DNA from: Tuctoria greenei
Lineage: Eukaryota; Streptophyta; Magnoliopsida; Poales; Poaceae
DNA: 64,000 nucleotides
Direction of reading: 5' to 3'
Assembly: GCA_036927565.1 (NCBI GenBank)
Contig: JAYESD010000009.1
Span: forward strand, 150,248,929 to 150,312,928
Shown one piece after another: positions 9,255 to 20,341 of the stretch; the stretch's first letter is position 1, and every line of letters starts with the position of its first letter. The position numbers were made by a program, and so were the translations under genes. The notes beneath the pieces were generated by a model. The model was not told where the DNA came from. It did no database searches and was given only the letters and a program-made list of their open reading frames with translations.

Positions 9255-10135
9255 TGTCGGTACCCTCCGTACTGGATACCCCTTGGGATTGCAAAGATCA
9301 CAAGGAAACTCCATCTACTAGATTTGAAGACCTCTGAAGGCCCCACATGTCAGGCGTAACCAGATCTGCTTCCCCGACATGGTTAGTCCCAGGGCCGCCA
9401 CGTATATCATAAGACCGGAGCTATCACCCACACATGGGAAGCTCCAGTCAGAATACCAGTATGGCACCCCTGGACCTAACCCCAGACAGAGGGAAGATCC
9501 AGCACTGACACGTGTCCAGAAGCACCGGACCTACTCGTCCACGACGGTAAGCTCCAGTGCTGCCACGTGGCAACCGCCGGATCTTCAACTTCAACAATCA
9601 GGCTGGTTGACCCCCCAACGGCTCCGGACCTTCAAGGAGCAATCAAAGACTTCAAGATCCAATTAAGTGTCATTAATACCATATTAATGACACATGATCG
9701 GATGACCCTTAATACTGGTAACGGCACTGTTAAGGCTCATTACCAGGCTATTAAGGGTAATTAACCTCATTTATTGTGTATCAAGCATGTGTAACCGTCG
9801 GGGCTACATGTAGGGCCAGGCTAACGGTGTAACGACCATTCCTTGTACTATAAAAGGATTGGTCGACGATACACAAGGGATGGTTCCAGACCACTACGGA
9901 ACTCCCTGAGCTAGACGAGCTTCTTCTTTTGGAGCTTCTTCTAGACTCACACGCTTAATACAACACCAACACACCCCGTGGAGTAGGGTATTACGCTCAG
10001 GCGGCCCAAACCACGTAAATCTCTGTGTACACTTGTCTTTCACTTTCTTGAATCTCTGCGCACCCATTACCGAACTACAACTCCTTGATCTACCAAAGGT
10101 AGTGTCAGGAGATCTGCCGGATCCAAACGCCGACA
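9255..10135 (+). repeat. Gypsy-1 5' LTR
   Basis: It starts TGTCGGTACC and ends CCGACA, and matches 31013-31893 closely over its full 881 bp. TATAAAAGG lies at 9849. Confidence 0.92.
9849..9857 (+). promoter_or_regulatory. TATA box of Gypsy-1 5' LTR
   Basis: TATAAAAGG is conserved at the corresponding place in the 3' LTR and in the Gypsy-2 LTRs. Confidence 0.65.
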
Positions 10136-10136
10136 G

Positions 10137-10156
10137 TTGGCGCGCCAGGTAGGGGG
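10137..10156 (+). other. Gypsy-1 primer binding site
   Basis: TTGGCGCGCCAGGTAGGGGG begins 1 nt after the LTR. Gypsy-2 has the same motif with one change in the same place. The tRNA is not assigned here. Confidence 0.75.
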
Positions 10157-10172
10157 GCCCGAGATTTCAAGT

Positions 10173-11655
10173 ATGGTGAACTCAGGTGCTGGATCATCCA
10201 ACAGCAACCCTACTGTTCAACCCGCTGGGGGCAATCCCTCCAACATGCAACAACCAGCAGGTGTCGTGGCTCCAGTAGGAGTCATACCTCCACCGCCTGC
10301 ACCAGCACGTCAAGATGGGCAGCGTGATGGTGCATCGGCGTCGGTCACCTCATCGGCGAATAACAACAACCCTAAACACGCGCTTCATGTCGCGCGTGCT
10401 CTCCTCCAACATCCATCACCTCCAGGTGCATCCCACGGTGCAATGGAGCAGTGGAGGGCTGATGTGGAACATCTGGTTGCAACAGCAGCCGACCGCATTA
10501 GCAACCAAGGTCCTCCTCCTTTGGGGCGGGCCCCATCGTAGCGCCAGACCGTGTTTGGCAGACTTGGTCCGCATGCTTCCCAAAGTAGGAGGCATGCTGC
10601 GTCACAGCAAGTTACATCACTACCTTCTGGGGCGCGATGTACTCAGACGGTAACCATGCTTTCAACTCATGACCTTCGGGTGGAGCTTGATCGCCGTTAC
10701 CGTCAACAGGACGGCCGTGTCCGTATCGAGCGTGCTCGTGAAAGGCGAGAGGCTCGAGACAGTCCTGCTCTCGGGGGAGTAGGAGGCGCATGGTCAGATG
10801 GCCACAAAAGTTTCGGCCTCACTTGCCGAATAAATTTGACGGGACAGTTAATCCCGCTGAGTTTCTCTAAATTTACACCACCGCAATCCTTGTGGCCGAA
10901 GGTAACGAGGCCGTAATGGCCAACTACTTCCCAGTGGCTTTGACTGGGACCGCCAGGTCCTGGTTCATGAGCCTTCCTCACAACTCCATCAATAGTTGGG
11001 AGGAATTGTGCCAACAGTTCACCGCCAATTTCGGGAGTTCATACACCCGGCCAGGCACCGAACTGGACCTTTTTGCAGTCGTGCAGAAGGGGGGAGAATC
11101 CCTGCGCTCATTCATCCAGATGTTCTCCCAGGTACGAAACACCATTCCTTCCATCTCTAGCGCCTCCGTTATCGTGGCATTTAGATAGAGCGTACGAGAT
11201 AAGAAGATGCTAGAGAAGCTGGCAGTCAAGGAGATCACCAGCGTCACGGAGCTCTTCAGCTTGGCAGACAAGTGTGCCAAAGCTGCGAAAGGCCGTGAAA
11301 TGCACTCCAAACCACCTCCGGAGGATGACAAAAAATCCTCCAAAGGCAAAGCCACTACCACCGAGAGTGGAAAAAAGAAGAAAAAGTCCAACGGCAAGAA
11401 GAAGTCGTCGGCCGGCACATCTACCACTGCTGCAGCTCACGGTGGCCGAGGGCCACACCCCGAGAAACGACCTCAGCCGTCCTCTGAAGACAGTGGCAAC
11501 TCCAAAGTGTGGTGTCCTATCCCCAAGTCAAACGACCACAACTTGGAGGACTACCGGGAGGTCCAAAACCTTGCCGAGCGCTACAACAAGCGCTGAGAAG
11601 AAGTTCCTTTCCGTCAAAGGGAAGGAAAACAGAAGGTCGATGAAGCTCCGGCTGA
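10173..11655 (+). pseudogene. gag: Gypsy-1 gag
   Basis: The start ATG at 10173 (MVNSGAGSSN) follows the PBS. The N-terminal part is low-complexity. The capsid-type domain (retrotransposon gag family) reads MANYFPVALTGTARSWFMSL and SWEELCQQFTANFGSSY near 10915-11035. A lysine-rich tail follows, then a knuckle-like block CPIPKSNDHNLEDY (near 11516) that has lost His and the last Cys relative to Gypsy-2 (CPVHRTHGHSVSEC). A stop at about 10541, frame changes around 10550-10900, and stops near 11188 and 11596 inactivate it. Confidence 0.85.
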
Positions 11656-14600
11656 AGAGGAGTTAGGCTTCCAGGACCCTAAAAAGGTCCTGAAGGCTGT
11701 TTACACCTCCGTCGACGATGACTCCGACATCTCTGACAATGAGCGTCGGAAGACCATGAACACCATGTTTGGTGGTTTGTGGGACATCACCTCCCGCCGT
11801 GTCCTCAAGACCATGCGGCAGAACATGGCCTCAGTAGCTCCTACAGCTAGGGCGGAGCCTCACCGAAAGTGGATGGACACCACCATCACTTTTGATGCTT
11901 CAGACTGCCCTCGAAACATGATCGGAGCTGGTCAGCTACCTTTGATGGTATCACCTACCATCAATAACATTCAACTCCACCATGTAATGGTGGACAGGGG
12001 TTCGGGGCTGAATCTCATAAGCTTTGAAGCTTTCGTCAAGCTTCAGCTCCGACCTTCGGACCTTCGCCCCTCCCAACCTTTCTCTGGAGTAGGTCCAGGG
12101 GCCATAACCCCACTGGGTGCAATTACTCTCCCCGTGACCTTTGGGACTCGGGAGAATTATCGCACTGAGAAGTTGATCTTTGACATCGCTCAGATCAACT
12201 TACCTTTCAACGCCATTCTGGGCAGGCCCGCCTTGTACAAGTTCATGGCTGCTGCTCATTATGGCTACCTGGTGTTGAAGATGCCAACACCAGCTGGTGT
12301 TCTCCGAATCCGCAGAGATCGTACTGCCGGAGTGACTGCTCTGGAAGAACTTCAGCGCTTGCTACAACGCAGGAGGAAGAATCCAGGCAGGAACAAGCTC
12401 CGAAACCCCCGAGCATTCGTCAACGAGGCTCAACCTCCGCACCTCGCGTGCAATCAAGCGGCGACACCGACATCCCCGTCAAGGTCGTCCAAATCGGTTC
12501 CGATGCCGCTCAGACCACCCGCATATCGGGAGGTCTGCATGACAAATAGGAACTTGCACTCATCACTTTCCTCCGGGCTAATGTCGACGTGTTTGCCTAG
12601 CAACCGTCACAAATGCCTGGGATCCCTAGGGAAGTGATCGAGCATAATTTGAAGATCTATCCTGATGCTCGACCTGTACATTAGAAGCCTCGGAAGCAAT
12701 CCGTAGAGCGACAAAACTTCATACGACAAGAAGTGAAGAAGTTGCTCGAAGCTGGATTCACCCGAGAAGTCTTCCACCCAAAATGGCTGGCATACCCAGT
12801 TGTTGTACCCAAGGCCGGCAAGAAGCTTCGGATGTGTATCTACTACACAACATTGAATAAGGCATGCCCAAAAGATCCATTACCACTACCTAGAATAGAT
12901 CATATAGTGGATTCCACCTCCGGGTGTGAATTACTGTGCTTCCTAGACGCATATTCTGGGTACCATCAAATCAGAATGTCTAGGGAAGATGAAGAACATA
13001 CTTCTTTTATCATAGTAGATGGATTGTACTGTTATACTGCCATGCCATTTGGTCTCAAGAATGCAGCTTCAACATTTGTACGAGCTATGTACAAAACCTT
13101 TGGAGAGCTCATCAGAGACATAGTGGAAGTGTATGTTGATGGCATCGTCGTCAAGATCAAGGACAAGGAGTCACTCCTTGATACCTTGCAAGCTATCTTC
13201 GACAAGCTGTGGGTCACCTGCACAAAGCTGAACCCAGACAAGTGCGTCTTCGGGGTTAGCTCCGGAAAGCTTCTTGGTTTCCTGGTAAACCACCAGGGCA
13301 TAGAGGCAAATCCGGCGAAGATTAAAGCCATTGAGGAGATGCGGCCACCAGCCCGCATCAAGGACGTCCAGAAACTGACTGGATGTCTAGCCGTCCTCAG
13401 CCAGTTCATCTCAAGATTGGCGACGGGCACTACCCTTCTTCAAACTATTAAGGAAGTCCGGACCATTTAAATGGCCTGAAGAAGCAGAAAAGGCGTTCCA
13501 AGAGTTAAAGCAGCTCCTCACCACTCTACCAACCTTGGTAGCTCCGAACCCTAGTGAGTCCTTAGTGCTTTACATTTCAGCAACCGACGAGGTTGTCAGC
13601 ATGGTCCTGGTTGCGGAGAGACCAGAACCATCCCAAGCTCAGGAATCCAGACCCCTCCGGGAGGGTCCAGAGGTTCCTGAAGGTGAGTCTGCATCCCATC
13701 CCCCAGACTTGGATCTGCGGGGAGTTATTCCAGAAGATCTGGACCCCTCTGGGAGGGTCCGGGTCGCTCCAATAGAAGCTTCGGTTCCTCTAGCAAGGAC
13801 CCAGAGGTCCCCGAAGCAGGTCTGGACCCCTCCGGGAGGGTCCGGGTCGATGTGGAGGAAGCTCCAGGCCCCTCCGGGAGGGTTCGGACAGTCCAACGCC
13901 CAGTGTACTTCTTCAGCAAAGTAGTACATGATGCCGAGACTCGATACCTAGAGGTGTACAAGCTGCTCTACGCAGTCTCATCGCCTCCAGGAAGCTTCGC
14001 CATTGCTTCCAAGCTCACAAGATCTTACTGGTGACCTCTTACCCACTGCGTGCGATCTTGCATAATCCCAACTCTACTGGGAACATTGCAAAGTGAGCAG
14101 CAAAATTGGCCGAATTCGATCTTGAATTCACCCCAAGACAAGCGATCAAGAGTCAAGCATTGACAGACTTCGTGGTGGAATGGACCACCCTCTCCATCAA
14201 ACCCTTGGGGCCCTAGTGAGCAGAACCCGAAACTCAAGGCTCCGGTCTTCACCGAACCTCACTGGATCTTCTACTTCGACAGCTCCATGCAAAAGCAGGG
14301 GGACGGAGCTGGAGTCCTTCTCCTCACTCCCACCGGGGAGAAGGTAAAATACATGGTCCACCTTGACTTCAAGGTGACCAACAACATGGCGAGTATGAAG
14401 CACTCATTTATGTACTAAAGGTGGCACTATAATATGGTGTCAAGCAGCTGTTGGTCAAGGGAGATTCGCAGCTCATCATTAAACAGGTGAAGGGTGAATG
14501 CTCCTATAACAATCCCCAACTAGATGCTTATCTCCTTGAAGTCCAGAGGCTTCAGAAAGACTTCGAAGTCCTGGATCTCCACCATGTCCAGCGTGTCCAT

Positions 14601-16081
14601 AACGCTGAAGCTGACGAACTCTCGATGAAAGCGTCAACCGGAGCTCCGGCTCCTGATGGAACCTTCGTCCTGAGGTTGTCAAAACCCACAGCTCAGCCTG
14701 CCGAACTGAGCGAAGGGGGCGAAACCAGCATCCCGAAGTTGGCGATCTCAATGGCCCTGTTACCATGGCAGCCATCAAGGGTCGTAGGTGCTGCCGAAAG
14801 TTTCGAGCAACCCAACACGCAAGACTTAAATGCTCAAGCAAGCTCCGATGCATGGATCTTGGAGATCCGGAGCTACTTGAAAGACAATATCCTTCCTGAC
14901 GATGATGTATCCGCTGACCGGATAGTCAGATTGGCTAAAAGATACACGCTAGTAGAAGGGGATCTCTACCGGCGCGGTGCCAACGGCGTCCTAATGCGGT
15001 GCATCTCATGGGAAGAAGGCCGCGAGATCCTCGCAGAAATCCATGGAGGTGAGTGTGGGAACCACGCGTCTTCCCGCACGCTGGTTGGTAAAGCCTTCCG
15101 GCATGGCTTTTACTGGCCTACAGCGCTCCAGGATGCAACTGAGCTGGTGAAGAAATGCAAAGCATGTCAGTTCCATGCAAAGCAAATTCACACACCAGCT
15201 CAGCCTCTACAAAAGATACCTCCTACATGGCCTTTCGCTATGTGGGGGATGGACATCTTGGGACCTTTCCCAAGAGCCGTCGGAGGTTACAAGTTCCTGT
15301 ATGTTGCCATTGACAAGTTCACCAAATGGCCGGAAGCAACTCTAGTTGTGACAATAAACAAGCAATCAGCTATCAACTTCTTGCATTCCATCGTATGCAG
15401 ATTTGGAGTCCCGAACAAAATCATAATTGATAATGGGACCCAATTCACAAGCTCTGCTTTCCAAGGATACTGCGAAGACCTCGGCATCCAAGTCAGCTAC
15501 ACCTCCGTAGCTCACCCGGCAAGCAATGGCCAAGCCGATAGAGCAAATGCAAAAATCCTGAAAGGACTCAAGACGCGCACATATGAGCGCCTGAAAAAAC
15601 ATGGAGCCAACTGGATTGAAGAGCTTTCACCCACTCTATGGGCCAACAGGACAACTCTAAACCGGTCAACTGGAGAGACACCCTTCTTCCTGGTGTACGG
15701 AGCTGAAGCAGTCCTTCCTCCGAAAATCACCTTGGGGTCGCTCCGGGTCCGGACCTCTGATGAAACCACGCAGGACCAGCTCCGGCGTGAAGACCTTGAC
15801 CTCCTTGAAGAGGGAAGGTGCCGAGCAGCTGTTCGGAATGCCTGATACCGCCAAGCTCTTCGACGCTATCACCAACGACATGTTCATAGCCGAAGCTCGA
15901 GGAAGGCGATTTGGTGCTATGGAGAATACAATCCAGAGAAGGGTTAAACAAACTCTCCCCCAGCTGGGAGGGACCCTTCCGAGTGATCAAAGTATCCCGT
16001 CCCGGATGCGTTCGCTTGGCAACCGAGGAACCTCTCCCAAATCTTTGGAACATTGAGCACCTCCATAAGTTCTATGCTTAA
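11656..16081 (+). pseudogene. pol: Gypsy-1 pol: protease, RT, RNase H, integrase
   Basis: Protease near 11985 reads MVDRGSGLNLIS, so the usual DGG or DTG is DRG. RT spans about 12640-13400 with KACPKDPLPLPRIDHIVD, FLDAYSGYHQI and FGLKNA; its catalytic box is YVDG instead of YVDD (GGC at 13141) and CIDY is CIYY. A low-complexity linker with four CCCTCCGGGAGGG-type repeats (13651-13886) lies in the connection region. RNase H (about 14260-14640) starts FYFDSS and is frame-broken. Integrase (about 15000-15845) keeps the HHCC finger, GMDILGPFP and IDNGTQF, but the catalytic Glu is Asp in GQADRAN. The C-terminus ends at 16081 (EHLHKFYA). In-frame stops include TAG at 12547, and several frameshifts exist. 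Confidence 0.88.
13651..13886 (+). repeat. Palindromic CCCTCCGGGAGGG repeats in the RT-RNase H linker
   Basis: Four copies (near 13651, 13743, 13825 and 13868) of a unit like ACCCCTCCGGGAGGGTCCGG occur in about 235 bp. A related motif lies at 16147. Gypsy-2 has an expanded linker at the same protein position but without this repeat. Confidence 0.75.
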
Positions 16082-16471
16082 TATCACGGAGGTGAGTCTG
16101 TAATTAAATGTGGTGTATGTTATAGAGTCATTGTACAGAGTCGTGTAGCTCCTCCGGGAGGGCAGCCGGACCTACCCCATTAGGTCCGCAACGTCCATGC
16201 AACACTTGTCACAGTCTCAGAACTAAAAGTGTAGCTAGCTGCCTTGGGTCAAACGAGAAATGAAACACACTTAGCCTGGTTCCGTACCCTAAGAGTGTAC
16301 TTGTTTCCCCTGTACCCCGGACCTATAATGAAAGACATCATTGTGTGAAAATAGACTCCACGTGCATTTACTTTGTGCAGGCTATTTTTTATTTTTCTCT
16401 TTCTTGTCTATAACAAAGTTGTGCAGTTCTTAAGAAACTTTAGCTCGACCAGTTCATGTACAATTCGAGTT
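16082..16471 (+). other. Gypsy-1 post-pol noncoding region, left part
   Basis: No ORF. It contains one more CTCCGGGAGGG motif (16147). It is cut by Copia-1 and continues at 26057; the duplicated GAGTT is the Copia-1 target site. Confidence 0.75.
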
Positions 16472-17811
16472 TGTAAGACCTATGTGTGTTGAATACATTG
16501 GCTTGTAGTAAATACTCTTTCCATTGACGATAAAAGTTTTGAATATCACCAAAACACCTTTTTATCAAGGTCCGGAACTTGACCGCAGTGCTTCTGCTTT
16601 TCCCGCAGTGCTTCAGTTTTTCATTTGCAATGTTTCATACTTGCTTTAAATCTCTGGAAAGATTGCTTAATATTCATTTGCTAAGTTTTTGGTGCGTTTT
16701 GGATGATATGGCTGATATCGTTTTGCTATGCTTTGCAACATGCTTATGTGAGGTGCTCACGTAAGGTGTTGTGTTTGGAACTAACTTGAGTCAAGTCGAG
16801 GACTTGGGCTCGTATGGATTGGTTGTTTATTCATGTGCAGGTGTTGCTTGAGTTCAAGACATGGCTGGTGATGGGATCCATTGGACTAGTCTCAAGGAGG
16901 AGATGAAGTTCCAACAACCAAATTCAGGAGGAATTGTGGTTGAGCTGATCAGGAGGTTGTGCAACATGATTGAATCAAGAACAATGCATGTGAAGGTATC
17001 ATGGACGTCATTGGAAGATGTTTGCACATGTGCAAGGAGTGCATGGACGTGGCTACATGGTTCCAAGATGTGATGAAGAGATGTGGACGTAAAGAGTTGG
17101 TCGGAAAGGTCCAACCGACTAGGTTATGGACTTAGGCTGCGGCTGAGTCAGGTTTGACTCAAATATGGAAAGATTTGAGTTGGTTATGATAGGATTTCGT
17201 GTGGGTCACGAATTTGAGTTGTTTAGGAATGTGATATATGTTTCTAAGGTGTTTGGAATTCTTAAGATTGCTTCTATCTGCGTATAGAAGAATCCTAAGC
17301 AGTTATGGAAAGTTACGATTCGTGAACCGAGTAGGATTAGGTTCCTGATCTGAGTTGAGTTGGCTTTCGAGCTGGTCATATAAGCAAGGGAGCCCAAATC
17401 TCGTGGTGGACGACTTTGGGGATGTTCCTATTATGTTCTATTGAATAAAATTTGTAGTTTGAAGGAACTTTTGTGCCTTGTTCGTCCGACTTGTTCCAGA
17501 CAAGTTTTACTCATCGAGTTTCTGGACAGCACTACCTTTTGTCGGTGGTTTTATCATAACTCGAGTTTTACAGATCCAATTGACGTGATTCTTTTTGGGT
17601 TGTCTTCACAACTTGATTATCTATCATTTATAAAAATTTCACGGTCATTGGATTTGTGGTCTATGATCTACACGAGTTTCTTTGCAGCGTTCCAGAACTG
17701 TTTTTTCTCGAGTAGGACAGATTGACCTTTGTTTGATCTTTCGATCATAACTTGAGTTTTCCTCGACGGATTTGAATGATTCTTGTTGTGTTGTCTTCGT
17801 GACTTGATTCT

Positions 17812-17871
<60 letters not shown>

Positions 17872-18036
17872 TTTTTTCATTGTGAAATACGTTTAGATTA
17901 GTATCACACATGATTTCTTTAACAGATCGTTTTTTTGCCGAAGGGGTTGGGGTTTAATTGTTTCCGCTGCGTAAGATTTTTAAATCTACCATTCACCCTC
18001 CCTCTGGTTGCTTTTCACGTGCTTTTCGATCCTACA
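16472..18036 (+). repeat. Copia-1 5' LTR (1565 bp)
   Basis: It starts TGTAAGACC and ends GATCCTACA. It is 44 bp longer than the 3' LTR because of a private (AT)n expansion at 17817-17868. A TATAAG element at 17379 could be the promoter. Small frames inside it recur in the 3' LTR and are not taken as genes. Confidence 0.93.
17817..17868. repeat. (AT)26 microsatellite in Copia-1 5' LTR
   Basis: A pure AT repeat of 52 bp. The 3' LTR has only GATATCTATC at the same site and the Copia-2 5' LTR has GATATGTATC. Confidence 0.95.
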
Positions 18037-18038
18037 AT

Positions 18039-18051
18039 TGGTATCAGAGCC
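18039..18051 (+). other. Copia-1 primer binding site (tRNA-Met)
   Basis: TGGTATCAGAGCC, the standard plant Copia initiator tRNA-Met site, lies 2 nt after the LTR end. Confidence 0.93.
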
Positions 18052-18098
18052 ACGGTGCTCTAATCTTTGTGATTTGCGCGTGTTTTTGACTAATCATC

Positions 18099-20341
18099 AT
18101 AGAGAAGTACTCTGCCAAACCTTGTGTGTTCGCTGGTATTGATTTTCAGGTTTGGAAGGCATGCATGGAGGCTTTCATCCAGGCACAAGGCTTTACAATA
18201 TGGGAGAAGGTATACAAGCCTTATGAAGTGCCATTAAACGATCAAGTTACAACTACAAATCTGAGAGATGTCGACAACAACAACAAGGCTCGAAACTTGA
18301 TCATACAAGGATTAACACAAAGTGACTTCGACCGTGTTGCACACCTCCGATCTGCATACGATGTGTGGAAAGCACTTTGTGACTACCACGAAGGATCCAA
18401 CACGATCAAAAAGGTAAGGCAAGACATGTTCAAGAAAGAATACATGTGCTTCGAGGTGCAACCCGGTGAGTCTATTGATGACCTTTTTGCTCGCTTTAAT
18501 AAGATTCTCAGCAACTTGCGTAGTATCAATGTTAATTTTTCAGATGCTGAAAATGCTAGGCAATTGCTAAGTGCATTAGATATGTCAATTTGGGAGATGA
18601 AAGTCACATCTATTCGTGAATCGACTGTCATGAGTTCACTTACTTTAGATGTGCTTTATTCCAAGTTAAAAATTCATGAAATTGACATAATCTCACGTAA
18701 GAACCCCAACAAGTCTATTGCTTTTGTTTCTCAACGTGACATGCCTAGTTTCGATCAAACATCATCTTGTGGTACACTTGCTTTACTGTCCTCTCTAACC
18801 CTTAAACAGATTGAGGAGTTTCCAGAGGAGGAGCTAGCGCTCATCTCTACTCGGTTCTCAAAAGCATTGCAAAATGTGAGAACTAGAAGGAGAGGAAGCT
18901 CCGAACCTCAACGATGCTTTGGATATGGTAAGACAGGACATTTTCATTCAGATTGCCCTAACCTTTCAGGTCCTACTTCCCGGGATGAAAAGAAAACAAG
19001 AACGAAACACTCCTCTACAAAAGATACGAAGAAAAAGAAGGGTTTTACAGGACGTCAATTGGTGAGCAGTTTTATCTCAACACTCCAGGAACTTGGCTCA
19101 AGCGACGTGGACATTGGAAGTGATGAAGATGAAGATGATTTGGCAAACTTGTGCTTCATGGCGGGCAAGTCAGATCAAGTATGGAGGAGGCAGAACACAA
19201 CAGCGACAATGAAGAGGTATGTCCTACTTGCAAAGAAATGTGTGATGCTATTTCTCGTGCCACTGTTATTGTTAAGAAAACGGACAAAAAGCTTAGGGAC
19301 AATGCTGTTAAAATTGAGTCACTAGAATATGAAATTAATCGTTTGAAATCCTTGATTCCTAGTGATGATTATTGTTCCTCATGTGACTTAATATATGAAC
19401 AATTGTCCTCCCTAAGAAGTGCACATACCTCCACACTTGATAGACTTGAACTTGAAATTGAAAAGAACAAAAAGCTTGCTGCACTTAATATTGGAAACTT
19501 AAAAGATGCTTCTTGTTCTACAATTGATTTGCATTGTTCTAGTTGTGATGATCTTGATAAGAAACTGAAAGATGCTATGAATGAAATCTCTATATTGAAC
19601 AATGCTTTACGTAGTCATGAAGTTAAATATTGTTCCAATTGCAAATTAAAAGGAAAAACTTCATGTGAAAATTGCCTTGATCTGTCCAATAAACTTGATA
19701 ACATGCATAAGACATTTGATCGGTTTTGTAATGGGAATAAGAACCTAAACTTGCTGATGAATTCATCCAAGTCTTGCAATGATAAAACTGGTTTAGGTTT
19801 TGATTCTCATGCTCATGCTAAGGCACATCCACCTAAAAGTGTAAAGTCATTAGTAAGTGGTTTGATTCAAACAATTCCTAAACAAAAAGAAGTGGTTTTC
19901 AAATCTGCAGGAGTATTGTCTCATTCGGTTTCAAATAAAAATGTTGTTTGCTCATCTAGACATGAACACAAAGTTAAATTTCATTGTACCTACTGTGGTA
20001 GAGATGGTCATGTCATAGATTTTTTTTATAGACTAGCTAAACAATAGAAAAGGGAAAGAATGGTTGCTAGATCTCATAACTTTCATGCAAAATTTGTTGC
20101 ACATATTGAACCGAATGTACAACCTGCTGTTTTGAGTACTGATTTTTGTGCTACACAAGTAACACCTTATAGGTCAGTAGTTAAGAATAAAAAATCTCAA
20201 ACTTTGACTCACAAACCTGCTGTTTTGTCTCAGCTTCCGCGTGTTTTTCCTGCTGCACGTCGCGTGACTCAGTACTGGATTCCTAAATGCCTTTTGACTA
20301 ACCCCAGTATTGAGTCATCGACGTATTGTGCTTCTATGTAG
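18099..20341 (+). pseudogene. gag: Copia-1 gag with coiled-coil extension
   Basis: By comparison with Copia-2 the start codon lies at 18099-18101 but is ATA here (ATG in Copia-2 at 35405). The gag domain includes FQVWKACMEAFIQAQGF and a UBN2-like region. The zinc knuckle near 18914 is CFGYGKTGHFHSDC, with the second Cys changed to Tyr. Lysine-rich and acidic stretches follow. A loss of one A near 19172 shifts frame. A long coiled coil (about 19180-19730) then carries CxxC motifs at 19220, 19373, 19535, 19631 and 19664, and a second, degenerate knuckle CTYCGRDGHVID near 19988. Stops: TAG 20045 (absent in Copia-2) and TAG 20339 (shared with Copia-2). Length about 750 codons is long for Copia gag but usual for Sireviruses. 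Confidence 0.85.

Noticed and set aside
10703..11458. Minus-strand open frames across Gypsy-1 gag
   Set aside because: They overlap a recognisable gag domain and have no motif of their own.
16579..17725. Several 60-95 codon frames repeated at 24643-25780
   Set aside because: They repeat only because they lie in the two LTRs of Copia-1; Copia-2 does not preserve them.
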